DNA of 46,842 nucleotides from Caulobacteraceae bacterium (GCA_009773335.1 WRPF01000029.1:1-46842); one strand, 5' to 3'. Counted from the stretch's first letter, positions 7,108-16,422 are shown. The notes: generated by a model not told the origin, from the sequence alone. Program-made: numbers and translations.

Positions 7108-8943
7108 ATGACGATCCGCCGACTGCCCCCCGAAGCCGTGAACCGCATCGCCGCCGGCGAGGTGGTCGAGCGCCCTGCTGCGGCGGTGAAGGAGCTTGTC
7201 GAGAACGCGCTCGACGCGGGCGCGACGCGGGTGCGGATCGCCATCGAGCGGGGCGGGCTTTCCTCCATCGTCATCGAGGATGATGGATCGGGCATTCCCG
7301 CCGACGAACTGCCGATCGCGGTGGAGCGTCACGCGACATCGAAGCTTGTCGCTGAAGACGATGGCGCGGTCGATCTGCTCAACATCTCCACCATGGGCTT
7401 TCGCGGCGAGGCGTTGCCGTCCATCGGCGCGGTCGCGCGGCTGACGATCACTTCGCGCTCGCGGGGGGCGAAGGATGCGTTCGAGGTGAACGTCGAAGGC
7501 GGTGCGCTGTCGCCCGTGCGGCCCGCCTCGTTCGCCAGTCCGCACGGCGCGCGCGTGGAGGTGCGCGATCTCTTTTACGCGACGCCCGCGCGCCTGAAGT
7601 TCATGAAGTCCGAGCGCGCGGAAAGCATGGCGATCACCGACGTGGTCAAGCGCCTCGCGATGGCGCGCGCGGATGTGGCGTTCACGCTGGAAAGCGACGG
7701 CCGCACGACCATGCGCCTGCAGCAGGAAGAGGACGCGTCGTTCGAGGGCCGCCGTCGTCGACTCGCAGCGATCCTCGGCGGCGATTTCGCGCCGAATTCG
7801 CTCGAACTCGATCAGGTGCGGGGAGAGGCGCGACTCACGGGCTTTGCGGGTCTGCCGACGCTGCATCGCGGCACGCGCGATCACCAGCATCTCTTCGTCA
7901 ACGGCCGCCCGGTGAAGGACAAGCTGATCGTCGGCGCGGTGCGGGCGGCCTATCAGGATCTGCTCGCGCGTGATCGCCATCCGGTGGTCGCGCTGTTCAT
8001 CGACCTGCCGCCGGAAGAGGTGGACGTGAACGTCCATCCGGCGAAGACCGAAGTGCGCTTCCGCGATGCGGGGCAGATGCGCGGGCTCATCATCGGCGCG
8101 CTCACGCATGCGCTCGCGGGCGCCGGCCATCGCGCGTCCACGACGACGGCGGGCGCAGCGCTCGGCGCGTTCAGACCCGGATACGGCGGATATGCGCCGC
8201 CGAACCAGGGAGCGCTCCGTGCATGGGGCGTGGCGGAGCAATCCGTCGCGCCGGATTTCTCGTGGCCGAGCGGACGGGTTGAAGCGAATGGCGAATGGCG
8301 AGTGGCGAATGGCGAGGTCAACGGTGAGCCCCACTCGCCACTCGCCACTCACCATTCGCCAGAGTTCCCCCTCGGCGCCGCGCGCGCGCAGGTTCACGAG
8401 ACCTACATCGTCGCGCAGACCGCCGACGGCCTCGTCATCGTCGACCAGCACGCCGCCCATGAACGGCTCGTCTACGAGAAGATGAAGGCCGCGCTTTCCA
8501 ACGGCGGCGTGAAGCGGCAGGCGCTGCTGATCCCCGACATCGTCGATCTCGACCCCGCCGAGATCGACGCCTTGCTCGCGCGCGCCGACGAACTCGCCGA
8601 ACTCGGCCTCGTGATCGAGCCGTTCGGCGTCGGCGCAGTGGCGGTCCGCGAGACCCCGGCGCTGCTCGGCCAGATCGACGCGAAGGGCATGCTCCGCGAT
8701 CTCGCCGACGACATCGCCGAACTGGGCGCCGCGCATGCGCTGAAGGAGCGGCTGGAGGAAGTCTGCTCGTCCATGGCCTGCCGCGGTTCGGTGCGGGCGG
8801 GGCGGCGGCTGACCGGGGATGAAATGAACGCGCTGCTGCGCCAGATGGAGGCCACGCCCCATTCCGGCCAGTGCAACCACGGCCGCCCGACCTACGTGGA
8901 ACTCAAGCTCGCCGACATCGAGAAGCTGTTCGGCCGGCGCTAG
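7108..8943 (+). CDS. mutL: DNA mismatch repair protein MutL
   Basis: A 611-residue GHKL ATPase that links MutS mismatch recognition to strand removal. N-terminal ATPase motifs are [19 protein letters not shown] and [13 protein letters not shown]; the transducer domain includes VNGRPVKDK and [13 protein letters not shown]. The C-terminal domain has DQHA-X2-E-X4-E (residues 446-457) plus ACRGSVRAG and CNHGRP, the signature of nicking MutL endonucleases, so this protein probably cuts DNA itself, unlike E. coli MutL. The linker (about residues 393-419) is replaced by a translated palindromic repeat. The ATG at 7108 gives the canonical [20 protein letters not shown] start. Confidence 0.97.
   Translation: MTIRRLPPEAVNRIAAGEVVERPAAAVKELVENALDAGATRVRIAIERGGLSSIVIEDDGSGIPADELPIAVERHATSKLVAEDDGAVDLLNISTMGFRGEALPSIGAVARLTITSRSRGAKDAFEVNVEGGALSPVRPASFASPHGARVEVRDLFYATPARLKFMKSERAESMAITDVVKRLAMARADVAFTLESDGRTTMRLQQEEDASFEGRRRRLAAILGGDFAPNSLELDQVRGEARLTGFAGLPTLHRGTRDHQHLFVNGRPVKDKLIVGAVRAAYQDLLARDRHPVVALFIDLPPEEVDVNVHPAKTEVRFRDAGQMRGLIIGALTHALAGAGHRASTTTAGAALGAFRPGYGGYAPPNQGALRAWGVAEQSVAPDFSWPSGRVEANGEWRVANGEVNGEPHSPLATHHSPEFPLGAARAQVHETYIVAQTADGLVIVDQHAAHERLVYEKMKAALSNGGVKRQALLIPDIVDLDPAEIDALLARADELAELGLVIEPFGVGAVAVRETPALLGQIDAKGMLRDLADDIAELGAAHALKERLEEVCSSMACRGSVRAGRRLTGDEMNALLRQMEATPHSGQCNHGRPTYVELKLADIEKLFGRR
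8290..8360. repeat. Palindromic GGCGAATGGCGAGT-type repeat inside mutL
   Basis: Left arm 8290-8316 (tandem GGCGAATG/GGCGAGTG units) and right arm 8334-8360 pair over 27 bp with two mismatches, leaving a 17-base loop. It is in frame, encoding residues such as [10 protein letters not shown] on one arm and [10 protein letters not shown] on the other, in the disordered MutL linker. It resembles the GGCGA(A/G)TG tandem palindromes seen in intergenic DNA of many proteobacteria. Confidence 0.85.
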
Positions 8944-9007
8944 CCCTTCGGCGGGACCGAAATGCTCTTGCCAGAAATTGCGCGCGGGGTGATGCTCCGG
9001 CAAAAGA

Positions 9008-9021
9008 TGACGCCTGCGTCA
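9008..9021. promoter_or_regulatory. Candidate operator upstream of CYP153 gene
   Basis: TGACGC-CT-GCGTCA is a perfect 6+2+6 inverted repeat, 24-37 bp upstream of the P450 start codon and inside the 101-bp gap after mutL. Size and placement fit a repressor operator. The cognate regulator is not in the window. Confidence 0.45.
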
Positions 9022-9044
9022 GTAAGATGAATCGGGAGAGAGCG

Positions 9045-10313
9045 ATGAGTGACGGCATGCACGGCCCGGCGGCGGATCCCTGGAAGATGCCGCTTGAGGA
9101 AATCAACGTCGCCGATCCCGAACTCTTCCGCACGGATTCCCACTGGGCGTATTTCGAGCGCCTCCGGAAGGAAGACCCGGTCCACTACTACGCCGGCGGC
9201 ACGGCCGAGAGCGGCGACGAGATCGGCCCGTACTGGTCGATCACCAAGTACAACGACATCATGGCCGTGGACACAAATCACCAGGCCTTCTCCTCGGACG
9301 CGCACCGCGGCGGCATCACCCTGCGTAACTTCGACGAGGACTTCGTCCTGCCGATGTTCATCGCCATGGACCCGCCCAAGCACGACGCGCAGCGCAAGGT
9401 GGTTTCGCCGATCGTCGCGCCGGACAATCTCGCCAGGCTTGAGAGCGTCATCCGCGAACGCGCCGGCAAGCTGCTGGACGCCGTGCCGCGCGGCGAGGTG
9501 TTCGACTGGGTCGACGCGATCTCCATCGAACTGACCACACAGATGCTGGCGACGCTGTTCGGCTTTCCCTGGGAGGAACGGCGCAAGCTCACCCGCTGGT
9601 CTGACGTCGCGACCGCCATGCCCCATCCCGGCGGCATCGTGGAGACCGAGGACGAGCGGCGCGCGGTCCTGCTGGAGTGCCTCGAATACTTCACCAATCT
9701 CTGGAACGAGCGGGTGAATTCCTCCACGCCCGGCAACGATCTCATCACCATGCTCGCGCACGGGGAATCCACGCGCAACATGGAGCCGATGGAATATCTC
9801 GGCAACATCATCCTGCTGATCGTCGGCGGCAACGACACGACGCGCAATTCCATCAGCGGCGGGCTCTACGCGCTCAACAAGTTCCCGAAGGAATACGACA
9901 AGCTGCTGGCGAACCCTGCGGTCATCCCCAACATGGTCTCCGAGATCATCCGCTGGCAGACGCCGCTGGCCTACATGCGCCGCACGGCCGTGGAGGACGT
10001 GAAGATCCGCGACAAGACGATCCGCGCCGGCGACAAGGTCGCCATGTGGTATGTCTCGGGCAACCGCGACGAAGAGGTGATCGAGAACGCCAACGAGCTC
10101 ATCATCGACCGTCCCAATCCGCGCCGTCACCTCTCGTTCGGCTTCGGCATCCACCGCTGCGTCGGCAACCGGCTCGCGGAAATGCAGCTGCGCATCGTGT
10201 GGGAGGAAATCCTCAAGCGCTTCAAGCGCATCGAGGTGGTGGAAGAGCCCCGTCGCGTGCCGAACTCGTTTGTGAAGGGCTATGAGCAGATGATGGTGCG
10301 CGTGGTCGACTGA
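9045..10313 (+). CDS. Cytochrome P450, CYP153-like alkane hydroxylase
   Basis: A 422-residue soluble class I-type P450. The I-helix oxygen-activation motif GGNDTTRN is near residue 260; the K-helix ExxR is in EIIRWQTPLAYMRR; the heme thiolate is Cys372 in FGFGIHRCVGNRLAEMQLR. The run GNDTTRNSISGG, the MWYVSGNRDEE block and the heme loop are what I know from CYP153 enzymes, which hydroxylate the terminal carbon of medium-chain alkanes and related molecules using a ferredoxin and its reductase. Neither partner is adjacent. The start at 9045 follows GGGAGAG; an ATG five codons upstream is possible. Its stop overlaps the start of the crotonase gene (TGATG), so the two are translationally coupled. 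Confidence 0.92.
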   Translation: MSDGMHGPAADPWKMPLEEINVADPELFRTDSHWAYFERLRKEDPVHYYAGGTAESGDEIGPYWSITKYNDIMAVDTNHQAFSSDAHRGGITLRNFDEDFVLPMFIAMDPPKHDAQRKVVSPIVAPDNLARLESVIRERAGKLLDAVPRGEVFDWVDAISIELTTQMLATLFGFPWEERRKLTRWSDVATAMPHPGGIVETEDERRAVLLECLEYFTNLWNERVNSSTPGNDLITMLAHGESTRNMEPMEYLGNIILLIVGGNDTTRNSISGGLYALNKFPKEYDKLLANPAVIPNMVSEIIRWQTPLAYMRRTAVEDVKIRDKTIRAGDKVAMWYVSGNRDEEVIENANELIIDRPNPRRHLSFGFGIHRCVGNRLAEMQLRIVWEEILKRFKRIEVVEEPRRVPNSFVKGYEQMMVRVVD

Positions 10314-11101
10314 TGACCGCCCACCACATCCGTTATGCCGTCGACGGCGACGGCGTCGCCACCATCACCATCGACCGCGCCGAAAAGCGCAACGCGATGA
10401 CGTACGCGATGCTGTTTGCCTTCATCGACGCGGTGAAGCAGGCGGGCGCCGACGACAACGCGCGCGTGGTGATCGTGACGGGTGCGGGCGGGACGTTCTG
10501 CGCCGGCACCGATCTCGCCGATCTCGCCACCATTCCCGGCGAGACGCGCGGCGTGCGCGGTGAAGCGCACGAGGAGTCCAAGTGGTGGCCGCTCGTGGCG
10601 TGCCCGAAGCCCGTCATCGGCGCCATCGACGGCTACGCCGTCGGCATGGGCGCGGAATTCTCCAGCCAGTGCGATGTGCGCATCGTCACGAACCGCGCGA
10701 AGTTCGCCTGGAACTTCGCCCATCGCGGCCTCGTGCCGGACACGGGCGCTGGATCATGGCTGCTGCCGCGGCTCATCGGCCCGTCGCGTGCGCTCAGGCT
10801 GCTCTATTCGGGCGATTTCCTCGACGCCTCCGAGGCGCACGCTATCGGCTACGCCAACCAGATCGTCGCTCCAGAAGTGCTGATGGAAACCGCGCTGGCG
10901 GAAGCGCACCGCTATCTGAAATCTTCGCCGTTTTCGCTGAAGCGGATGAAGGAACTCGTCTGGCGCGGCATGGAGCGCGACGTCGGCGAGCACATGGCAG
11001 CGCACGTGACCGCTCTCTCGGCGTGCTTCAAGTCCGCCGACCACAAGGAAGGCGTCGCGTCCTTCCTTGAGAAGCGCCCGGCGAAGTTCACGGGAAGCTG
11101 A
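10313..11101 (+). CDS. Enoyl-CoA hydratase/isomerase family protein
   Basis: A 262-residue crotonase-fold protein: RAEKRNAMTYAM, the CoA/oxyanion segment GTFCAGTDLADL, and GYAVGMGAEFSSQCDVRI. The first catalytic Glu position of hydratases (Glu144 in rat ECHS1) is kept in MGAE. The second (Glu164) appears to be Phe in WNFAHRGLVPDTGAG. It may therefore be an isomerase, hydrolase or lyase rather than a classic hydratase. Coupling by a one-base overlap to the CYP153 gene suggests it acts on the CoA ester of a product derived from the P450 pathway. Length is typical. Confidence 0.9.
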   Translation: MTAHHIRYAVDGDGVATITIDRAEKRNAMTYAMLFAFIDAVKQAGADDNARVVIVTGAGGTFCAGTDLADLATIPGETRGVRGEAHEESKWWPLVACPKPVIGAIDGYAVGMGAEFSSQCDVRIVTNRAKFAWNFAHRGLVPDTGAGSWLLPRLIGPSRALRLLYSGDFLDASEAHAIGYANQIVAPEVLMETALAEAHRYLKSSPFSLKRMKELVWRGMERDVGEHMAAHVTALSACFKSADHKEGVASFLEKRPAKFTGS

Positions 11102-11115
11102 GCGGCCGGGCTGCG

Positions 11116-11189
11116 GTAGGGCGGATGAAGGGCGAAGCCCGCAATCCGCCGCCGCCACGGCGGATTGCGCGCCGCTCCATCGGCCCTAC
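11116..11189. repeat. Palindromic intergenic repeat (GTAGGGCGGAT type)
   Basis: The outer arms GTAGGGC (11116-11122) and GCCCTAC (11183-11189) enclose a perfect inner hairpin GCAATCCGCC (11141-11150) / GGCGGATTGC (11159-11168). GTAGGGCGGAT...ATCCGCC palindromes are a common dispersed class in proteobacterial intergenic DNA. It lies 15 bp after the crotonase stop and may help end that transcript. Confidence 0.7.
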
Positions 11190-11380
11190 GGGAGCTGGAA
11201 ATGCGGGGAACGCGCGCGCTCCTTCCCGCAGAATTACGGGGATAGATTCCCACCCGTTTGTTGGCGCGCATGGCGCGCACGCGCGCGAAGCGGGGGAAAG
11301 AAATAAATCTATCCGACCGGACTCCGGGCCGTGGGACAATCGCTCCGTTTTCAACAGGCCACGGAGCCCGAGCCATTCCC
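11190..11380. other. Intergenic region before hypothetical gene
   Basis: No supported gene. It holds a long inverted pair with GGATAGATT near 11232-11240 and AATCTATCC near 11304-11312, about 60 bp apart and separated by GCGC-rich sequence. A promoter for the next gene is likely but not clear. Confidence 0.4.
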
Positions 11381-11863
11381 ATGCAGATCCTCAACCCCCT
11401 CCACGACGCCTTCGCCCAGAGCATGAAGCTCTGGCTGCTCGAACTCGCCGTGTGGGTCGTGGCGTTGATGGACAGCCGTGCGGGGCGGATCCAGCTTCAA
11501 CATCTCATCATCGAAGCGCGACAGAACATCCGTGTCCTGATCGCGCTGAAGACGGGATTGAGGTTGCGTATCCATACCGGGCGCCGTCCTGCGACCGGGC
11601 ATGGACAACCTTCCGCGCCGCCGGGTTTCCGGATGCAGAGGCGCAACGGCAGGCGCCTGCGCCTGTTCACGCGCGGCATCGCGCTGGGAAGCATTCGCGA
11701 CATGCAGCGCGTGCTCAGCAACATCGATGATGTCGTGACACGCGCGCTGGCGCGATTGCCGACATGCATTACGCGAACGTCTATCGTCAAGGTTGGGGCG
11801 GTGACGGATGCGCCCGGACTCCCCGCACCCGCACCTGCGCCCGAAGGCGCCGACACGTCATGA
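11381..11863 (+). CDS. Hypothetical protein
   Basis: A 160-residue protein beginning MQILNPLHDAFAQSMKLWLLELAVWVVALMD: a hydrophobic helix at about residues 17-30 that could be a membrane-association segment. An Arg-rich stretch follows (about residues 55-100) and an Ala/Pro-rich tail. Third codon positions are strongly G/C as in neighbouring real genes. No known family or catalytic motif is recognised. It is convergent with ccrM. A longer in-frame start at 11258 would translate through repeat-like DNA and is less likely. Confidence 0.6.
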   Translation: MQILNPLHDAFAQSMKLWLLELAVWVVALMDSRAGRIQLQHLIIEARQNIRVLIALKTGLRLRIHTGRRPATGHGQPSAPPGFRMQRRNGRRLRLFTRGIALGSIRDMQRVLSNIDDVVTRALARLPTCITRTSIVKVGAVTDAPGLPAPAPAPEGADTS

Positions 11864-11952
11864 CTCGTGAAACAGGACCGCGCATCTCCCGGTGCGCACT
11901 TTGGTCTTCAGGGCACGCGAGATTCGTGCGGAGTCTGGCGCTGCCTGCCGAT

Positions 11953-11970
11953 GCGCACCAGGAGGTGCGC
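11953..11970. terminator. Stem-loop between convergent genes, possible terminator
   Basis: GCGCACC (11953-11959), loop AGGA, GGTGCGC (11964-11970): a perfect 7-bp GC-rich stem 12 bp beyond the ccrM stop. There is no T-tract, so termination is only possible, not shown. Confidence 0.35.
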
Positions 11971-11982
11971 GGTCCTGCTCGC

Positions 11983-13104
<1,122 letters not shown>

Positions 13105-13126
13105 TCACCGGGGACCGTAAACAAAG

Positions 13127-13184
13127 GATTCACGGGAGGGAATCGGTGCGCGGCCGAAATATTCACAGCGCGACCCGATGACTC
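13127..13184. promoter_or_regulatory. GANTC site cluster in ccrM upstream region
   Basis: GATTC (13127-13131), GAATC (13140-13144) and GACTC (13180-13184) fall within 58 bp, 56-113 bp upstream of the ccrM start. GANTC is the CcrM target, and GANTC sites in the Caulobacter ccrM leader are linked to its cell-cycle timing. I see no convincing TTAA-N7-TTAA box here. Confidence 0.6.
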
Positions 13185-13743
13185 AGCGGCGCGCCGCCTC
13201 CGCCACGGGTTTGAAGCTCATGCGATGAATGGCGCAGGGGCCGAGTTTTGCGAGCGCCGCCTTGTGCTCGGGCACGCCGTAGCCCTTGTGGCGCGCGAAG
13301 CCGTAGCCCGGATAGCGCGCGCAGGCCTCGATCATCATCCGGTCGCGCGTGACCTTGGCGATGATGGAGGCGGCCCCGATCAGCGGCACATGCGCGTCGC
13401 CGTCGATGATCGCTTCGATCGGGCAGTCGAGATCAGGCGGATCGTTGCCATCCACGAGCGCGGCCGTCGGCGGCACCGTGAGCGCGGCCACCGCGCGGCG
13501 CATGGCGAGCAGCGTCGCCTGGCGGATGTTGAGCGTGTCGATCTCCGCCACCGTCGCGACACCCACGCCGACAATGCCGTGCGCGCGAATTTCGAGGTAG
13601 AGGCTGTTGCGCGTCGCCTCGTCCAGCACCTTGGAATCCGCGAGGCCTTTCGGGCGCCTGCGTGCAGGCAGGATCACCGCGGCGGCCACGACCGGGCCAG
13701 CCAGCGGCCCGCGTCCGGCCTCGTCGATACCGCAGATGCTCAT
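13183..13743 (-). CDS. rnhB: Ribonuclease HII
   Basis: A 186-residue type 2 RNase H that cuts RNA in RNA-DNA hybrids, including single ribonucleotides in DNA. It has the N-terminal signature CGIDEAGRGPLAGPVV with catalytic Asp and Glu, VDGND with a further Asp, and HKGYGVPEHKAAL near the C-terminus. Length is typical. The ATG at 13743 is preferred; a GTG five codons upstream (13758) is possible, and neither has a strong ribosome site. Another GANTC (13760-13764) sits just upstream. ccrM follows 111 bp downstream on the same strand. Confidence 0.96.
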   Translation of the reverse strand: MSICGIDEAGRGPLAGPVVAAAVILPARRRPKGLADSKVLDEATRNSLYLEIRAHGIVGVGVATVAEIDTLNIRQATLLAMRRAVAALTVPPTAALVDGNDPPDLDCPIEAIIDGDAHVPLIGAASIIAKVTRDRMMIEACARYPGYGFARHKGYGVPEHKAALAKLGPCAIHRMSFKPVAEAARR

Positions 13744-13797
13744 GGCGCGAGAAGGCACAGAGTCCGGCGCGAAGTCACGCGCCGGATCCAGCGCCGC

Positions 13798-14727
13798 CTA
13801 AAGGCTCCGCGCGTTGAACGTGTCACACTGCGCCGGCTCGCCGGTCTCGAAGCCCTTCGTGAACCAGCGCTTGCGTTGCTCCGACGTGCCGTGGGTGAAG
13901 CTGTCGGGCTGCACGTAACCGCGCGCCTGACGTTGCAGCGTGTCGTCGCCGATGGCGTTGGCCGCAACCATCGCCTCGTCGAAGTCGCCGGCTTCGAGGC
14001 GCGGCTGGCCGGAGGCGGTGCGCTGTTCGGCGAACTTCTTGCCCCACATGCCGGCGAAGCAGTCAGCCTGCAGCTCCATCCGCACCTGCAGCGCATTGGC
14101 CTCGCGCTCGCCGCCGCGCGCCTTCATCTGCTGCACCTGATCGGAGATGCCCACGAGCGTCTGGATGTGGTGGCCGACTTCGTGCGCGACGACATACGCC
14201 TGCGCGAAATCGCCGGCGGCGTTGAAGCGTTCCTTCATCAGCTGGAAGAAGTCGGTGTCGATGTAAACATGCTGGTCGCCGGGGCAGTAGAAGGGGCCGA
14301 CCGCCGCCGTTCCCGTGCCGCAGCGTGTGCCGGTCTGGCCGCTGAACATCACCAGGCGCGTGGGCGTGTATTCGCGCCCCTCATAGCCATAGTGCGCCAT
14401 CGCGCCGCTCGCGAAGGTCTGCGCCCAGACGTCTTCGGTGGAGCCGAGGACGCCGGCGAGGAAATCGCCGGATGCATCCTTCGGCGCCCCGACCGCGCCC
14501 GGTTCGCTGGAGGTCTGCTCCACGCCGCCGCCCTGGCCGAGCAGCATCGGCAGGAGCTGCCGCGCGGGCGGGAAGAACAGCATCACGAGACCGATGATGA
14601 TGATGCCGCCGAGTCCAAGGCCGCGGCCGCCAAAGCGCAATCCGCCGCCGCCGCCGCCGAAACCGCCGCCGCTCTGGCCGCGCCGGTCCTCGATGTTGTC
14701 CGAACGTCGCTGGTCGTCGAGCCGCAT
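13798..14727 (-). CDS. ypfJ: Neutral zinc metallopeptidase, YpfJ family
   Basis: A 309-residue membrane-anchored protein. A charged N-terminus MRLDDQRRSDN and a long Gly-rich linker (about 21-40) precede one transmembrane helix (about 41-55, GIIIIGLVMLFF). The C-terminal domain has YCPGDQHVYIDTDFF and the zinc motif HEVGHH, with the typical ELQADCFAGMW downstream. This is the PF04228 (YpfJ / KPN_02809) family; substrates are unknown. The start at MRLDD matches the family's usual N-terminus; an upstream ATG would add ten residues. It is 72 bp downstream of the GFA gene. Confidence 0.95.
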   Translation of the reverse strand: MRLDDQRRSDNIEDRRGQSGGGFGGGGGGLRFGGRGLGLGGIIIIGLVMLFFPPARQLLPMLLGQGGGVEQTSSEPGAVGAPKDASGDFLAGVLGSTEDVWAQTFASGAMAHYGYEGREYTPTRLVMFSGQTGTRCGTGTAAVGPFYCPGDQHVYIDTDFFQLMKERFNAAGDFAQAYVVAHEVGHHIQTLVGISDQVQQMKARGGEREANALQVRMELQADCFAGMWGKKFAEQRTASGQPRLEAGDFDEAMVAANAIGDDTLQRQARGYVQPDSFTHGTSEQRKRWFTKGFETGEPAQCDTFNARSL

Positions 14728-14799
14728 GGTCGCCTCTTGGTCTGGAGCCAAAGCCATAGCCCGCCATGGCCTTGTGGAGCAATGGCGCCCGGCTGCGGG

Positions 14800-15273
14800 T
14801 CAGACGTCGCCGAGGATCGCGCGCCGACGCGCCAGACTCTCGGCCGGCCACAAGGTCTTCATGTCGTAGTAGATCTCGAACGCGGGCGCGCCGGCCGGGA
14901 GCGCGACCCAGGGCAGCTTCGATCGCGTGAAGATATGCGCGTCTGGCGGCGCGGCCGCGGGATCATCGAGTGCGCCGACGCGCACGAAACGCAGGGCGGG
15001 CCTGCGGCCGTAGTCGCTCCACAGCGCTGTCGCGCAGGTTTCGCACCGATGGATGTCATGGGGGCGTCCGCTTTCGCTCGGTCCCGGCGTCACGACGGTT
15101 TTTCCCGAAAGGATCTCGATCCTGTCGGTCTCGATCAGGGCGTTGATGACGAAGGCGCCGCCCGTCAGCCTCTGGCACTGCGTGCAATGACAGCAATTCA
15201 CGAACATCGGCCGGCTCATCAGGCTGTAGCGCACGGACCCGCAGGAGCAGCCGCCATCAAGAGTTTCGCTCAT
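14800..15273 (-). CDS. GFA family (CENP-V/GFA domain) protein
   Basis: A 157-residue zinc protein with the GFA pattern: GGCSCGSVRY (CxC), then CCHCTQCQRLTGGAF (CxxC) and HRCETCATALW (CxxC). The family is named for glutathione-dependent formaldehyde-activating enzyme, but most members have unproven activity. It starts 18 bp after the radical SAM gene stop on the same strand, so the two are likely co-transcribed and could both come under the LexA box upstream. That link is inference. Confidence 0.93.
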   Translation of the reverse strand: MSETLDGGCSCGSVRYSLMSRPMFVNCCHCTQCQRLTGGAFVINALIETDRIEILSGKTVVTPGPSESGRPHDIHRCETCATALWSDYGRRPALRFVRVGALDDPAAAPPDAHIFTRSKLPWVALPAGAPAFEIYYDMKTLWPAESLARRRAILGDV

Positions 15274-15291
15274 CCGTTTCTCCCATTACCC

Positions 15292-16368
15292 TCACAAGAG
15301 ATCGAGCTGATCGCCTGCGCGCGCCGGTGTGCGAAACTGGCCCGCATCGAGATCGAGCTTTCGCCTGTTGAGCCCGAGCCGTGCGCACGCCTTGCGGAAA
15401 CGGTCCGCGATGAGGCGCGCATAGACACCCGTGCCGCGCTGGCGCGCCCGCCATTCGGGATCGTAGTCGCGGCCGCCGCGCATGTCGCGTACGAGCTTCA
15501 TCACCCGTTGCGCCCGGTCGGGGTAGGCCTCGGCGAGCCATTCGCGGAACAGGTCCTTGATCTCGAGCGGCAGCCTGAGCACCACATAGCCCGCCTCAGT
15601 GGCGCCCGCCGCAGCGGAGGCTTCCAGAATCACCTCAAGCTCCGCGTCGTTGAGCGAGGGAATGAGCGGCGCCGTCATTACCGCCACAGGGATGCCGGCG
15701 TCGGCAAGCGCACGTACGGCGTCGAGCCGACGCTGCGGGGTGGCGGCGCGCGGCTCCATGCGGCGCGCGAGTGTGCGGTCGAGCGTAGTGATCGAGATCG
15801 CCACCTTGGCGAGACCCTTCGCGGCCATCGGCGCGAGAATGTCGATGTCGCGCGTGACGAGCGCCGATTTCGTGATCATCGCCACGGGATGGTTGTAGCG
15901 GCTCAGCACCTCCAGCACCGCGCGCGTGATGCGCCGCGTGCGTTCGATCGGTTGATAGACATCGGTGACGCCGCCGAGGACCATCACGGCGGGCCTGTAG
16001 TTTTTCGCGGAAAGTTCGACCTCCAGTCGTTCCGCAGCGTTGAACTTCGCAAACAGTCGGCTTTCGAAATCGAGCCCCGGCGAGAGGCCTGCATAGGCGT
16101 GGTTCGGGCGTGCGTAGCAATAAATGCAGCCGTGTTCGCAGCCACGGTAGGTGTTGATCGTGCGGTCGAAGCCGATGTCGGGGCTCGTGTTGCGGCTTAT
16201 GATCGTGCGTGCGGTTTCGCGCGTCACGGTGGTCGTCAGCTTCGGCGGCGCCTCGTCTTCAACGCCCCAGCCGTCATCGAAGGCCTCACGCGCCTCGCGT
16301 TCGTAGCGGCCCGAGCGGTTCGTGGCCGCGCCGCGTCCGTTCGGGAGAGGGCCAATGGGAGCAGGCAT
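15292..16368 (-). CDS. PA0069-family radical SAM protein (SplB-like)
   Basis: A 358-residue radical SAM enzyme with the cluster motif CEHGCIYC (Cys77, Cys81, Cys84), preceded by the family hallmark NTSPDIGFDRTINTYRG. It belongs with COG1533, the group of spore photoproduct lyase-like proteins, though for PA0069-type members no DNA repair reaction has been shown to my knowledge. A LexA-type GAAC-N7-GAAC box ends 24 bp before the start codon, which supports a DNA damage role here. No clear ribosome site precedes the ATG. Confidence 0.93.
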   Translation of the reverse strand: MPAPIGPLPNGRGAATNRSGRYEREAREAFDDGWGVEDEAPPKLTTTVTRETARTIISRNTSPDIGFDRTINTYRGCEHGCIYCYARPNHAYAGLSPGLDFESRLFAKFNAAERLEVELSAKNYRPAVMVLGGVTDVYQPIERTRRITRAVLEVLSRYNHPVAMITKSALVTRDIDILAPMAAKGLAKVAISITTLDRTLARRMEPRAATPQRRLDAVRALADAGIPVAVMTAPLIPSLNDAELEVILEASAAAGATEAGYVVLRLPLEIKDLFREWLAEAYPDRAQRVMKLVRDMRGGRDYDPEWRARQRGTGVYARLIADRFRKACARLGLNRRKLDLDAGQFRTPARAGDQLDLL

Positions 16369-16391
16369 GGCGACAGGATACCGCGCGCCAT

Positions 16392-16406
16392 GAACAAAAC
16401 AAGAAC
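16392..16406. promoter_or_regulatory. LexA (SOS) box, alphaproteobacterial type
   Basis: GAAC (16392-16395), seven bases AAAACAA, GAAC (16403-16406): exact match to the GTTC-N7-GTTC direct repeat bound by alphaproteobacterial LexA. It sits in the 54-bp gap 24 bp upstream of the radical SAM start. An AT-rich palindrome ACAAAATTTTGT (16405-16416) overlaps its distal end. Confidence 0.7.
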
Positions 16407-16422
16407 AAAATTTTGTGGGTCG

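Noticed and set aside
8284-8366. CRISPR-like or tandem repeat array in mutL
   Set aside because: The units are 8-15 bp, arranged as one inverted pair, without spacers; it is a palindromic element, not an array.
5740-9003. 1087-codon open frame on the minus strand
   Set aside because: It runs antisense to lspA, DUF3035 and mutL, which have clear motifs. Its product is Arg/His-rich with no domains, typical of shadow frames in high-GC DNA.
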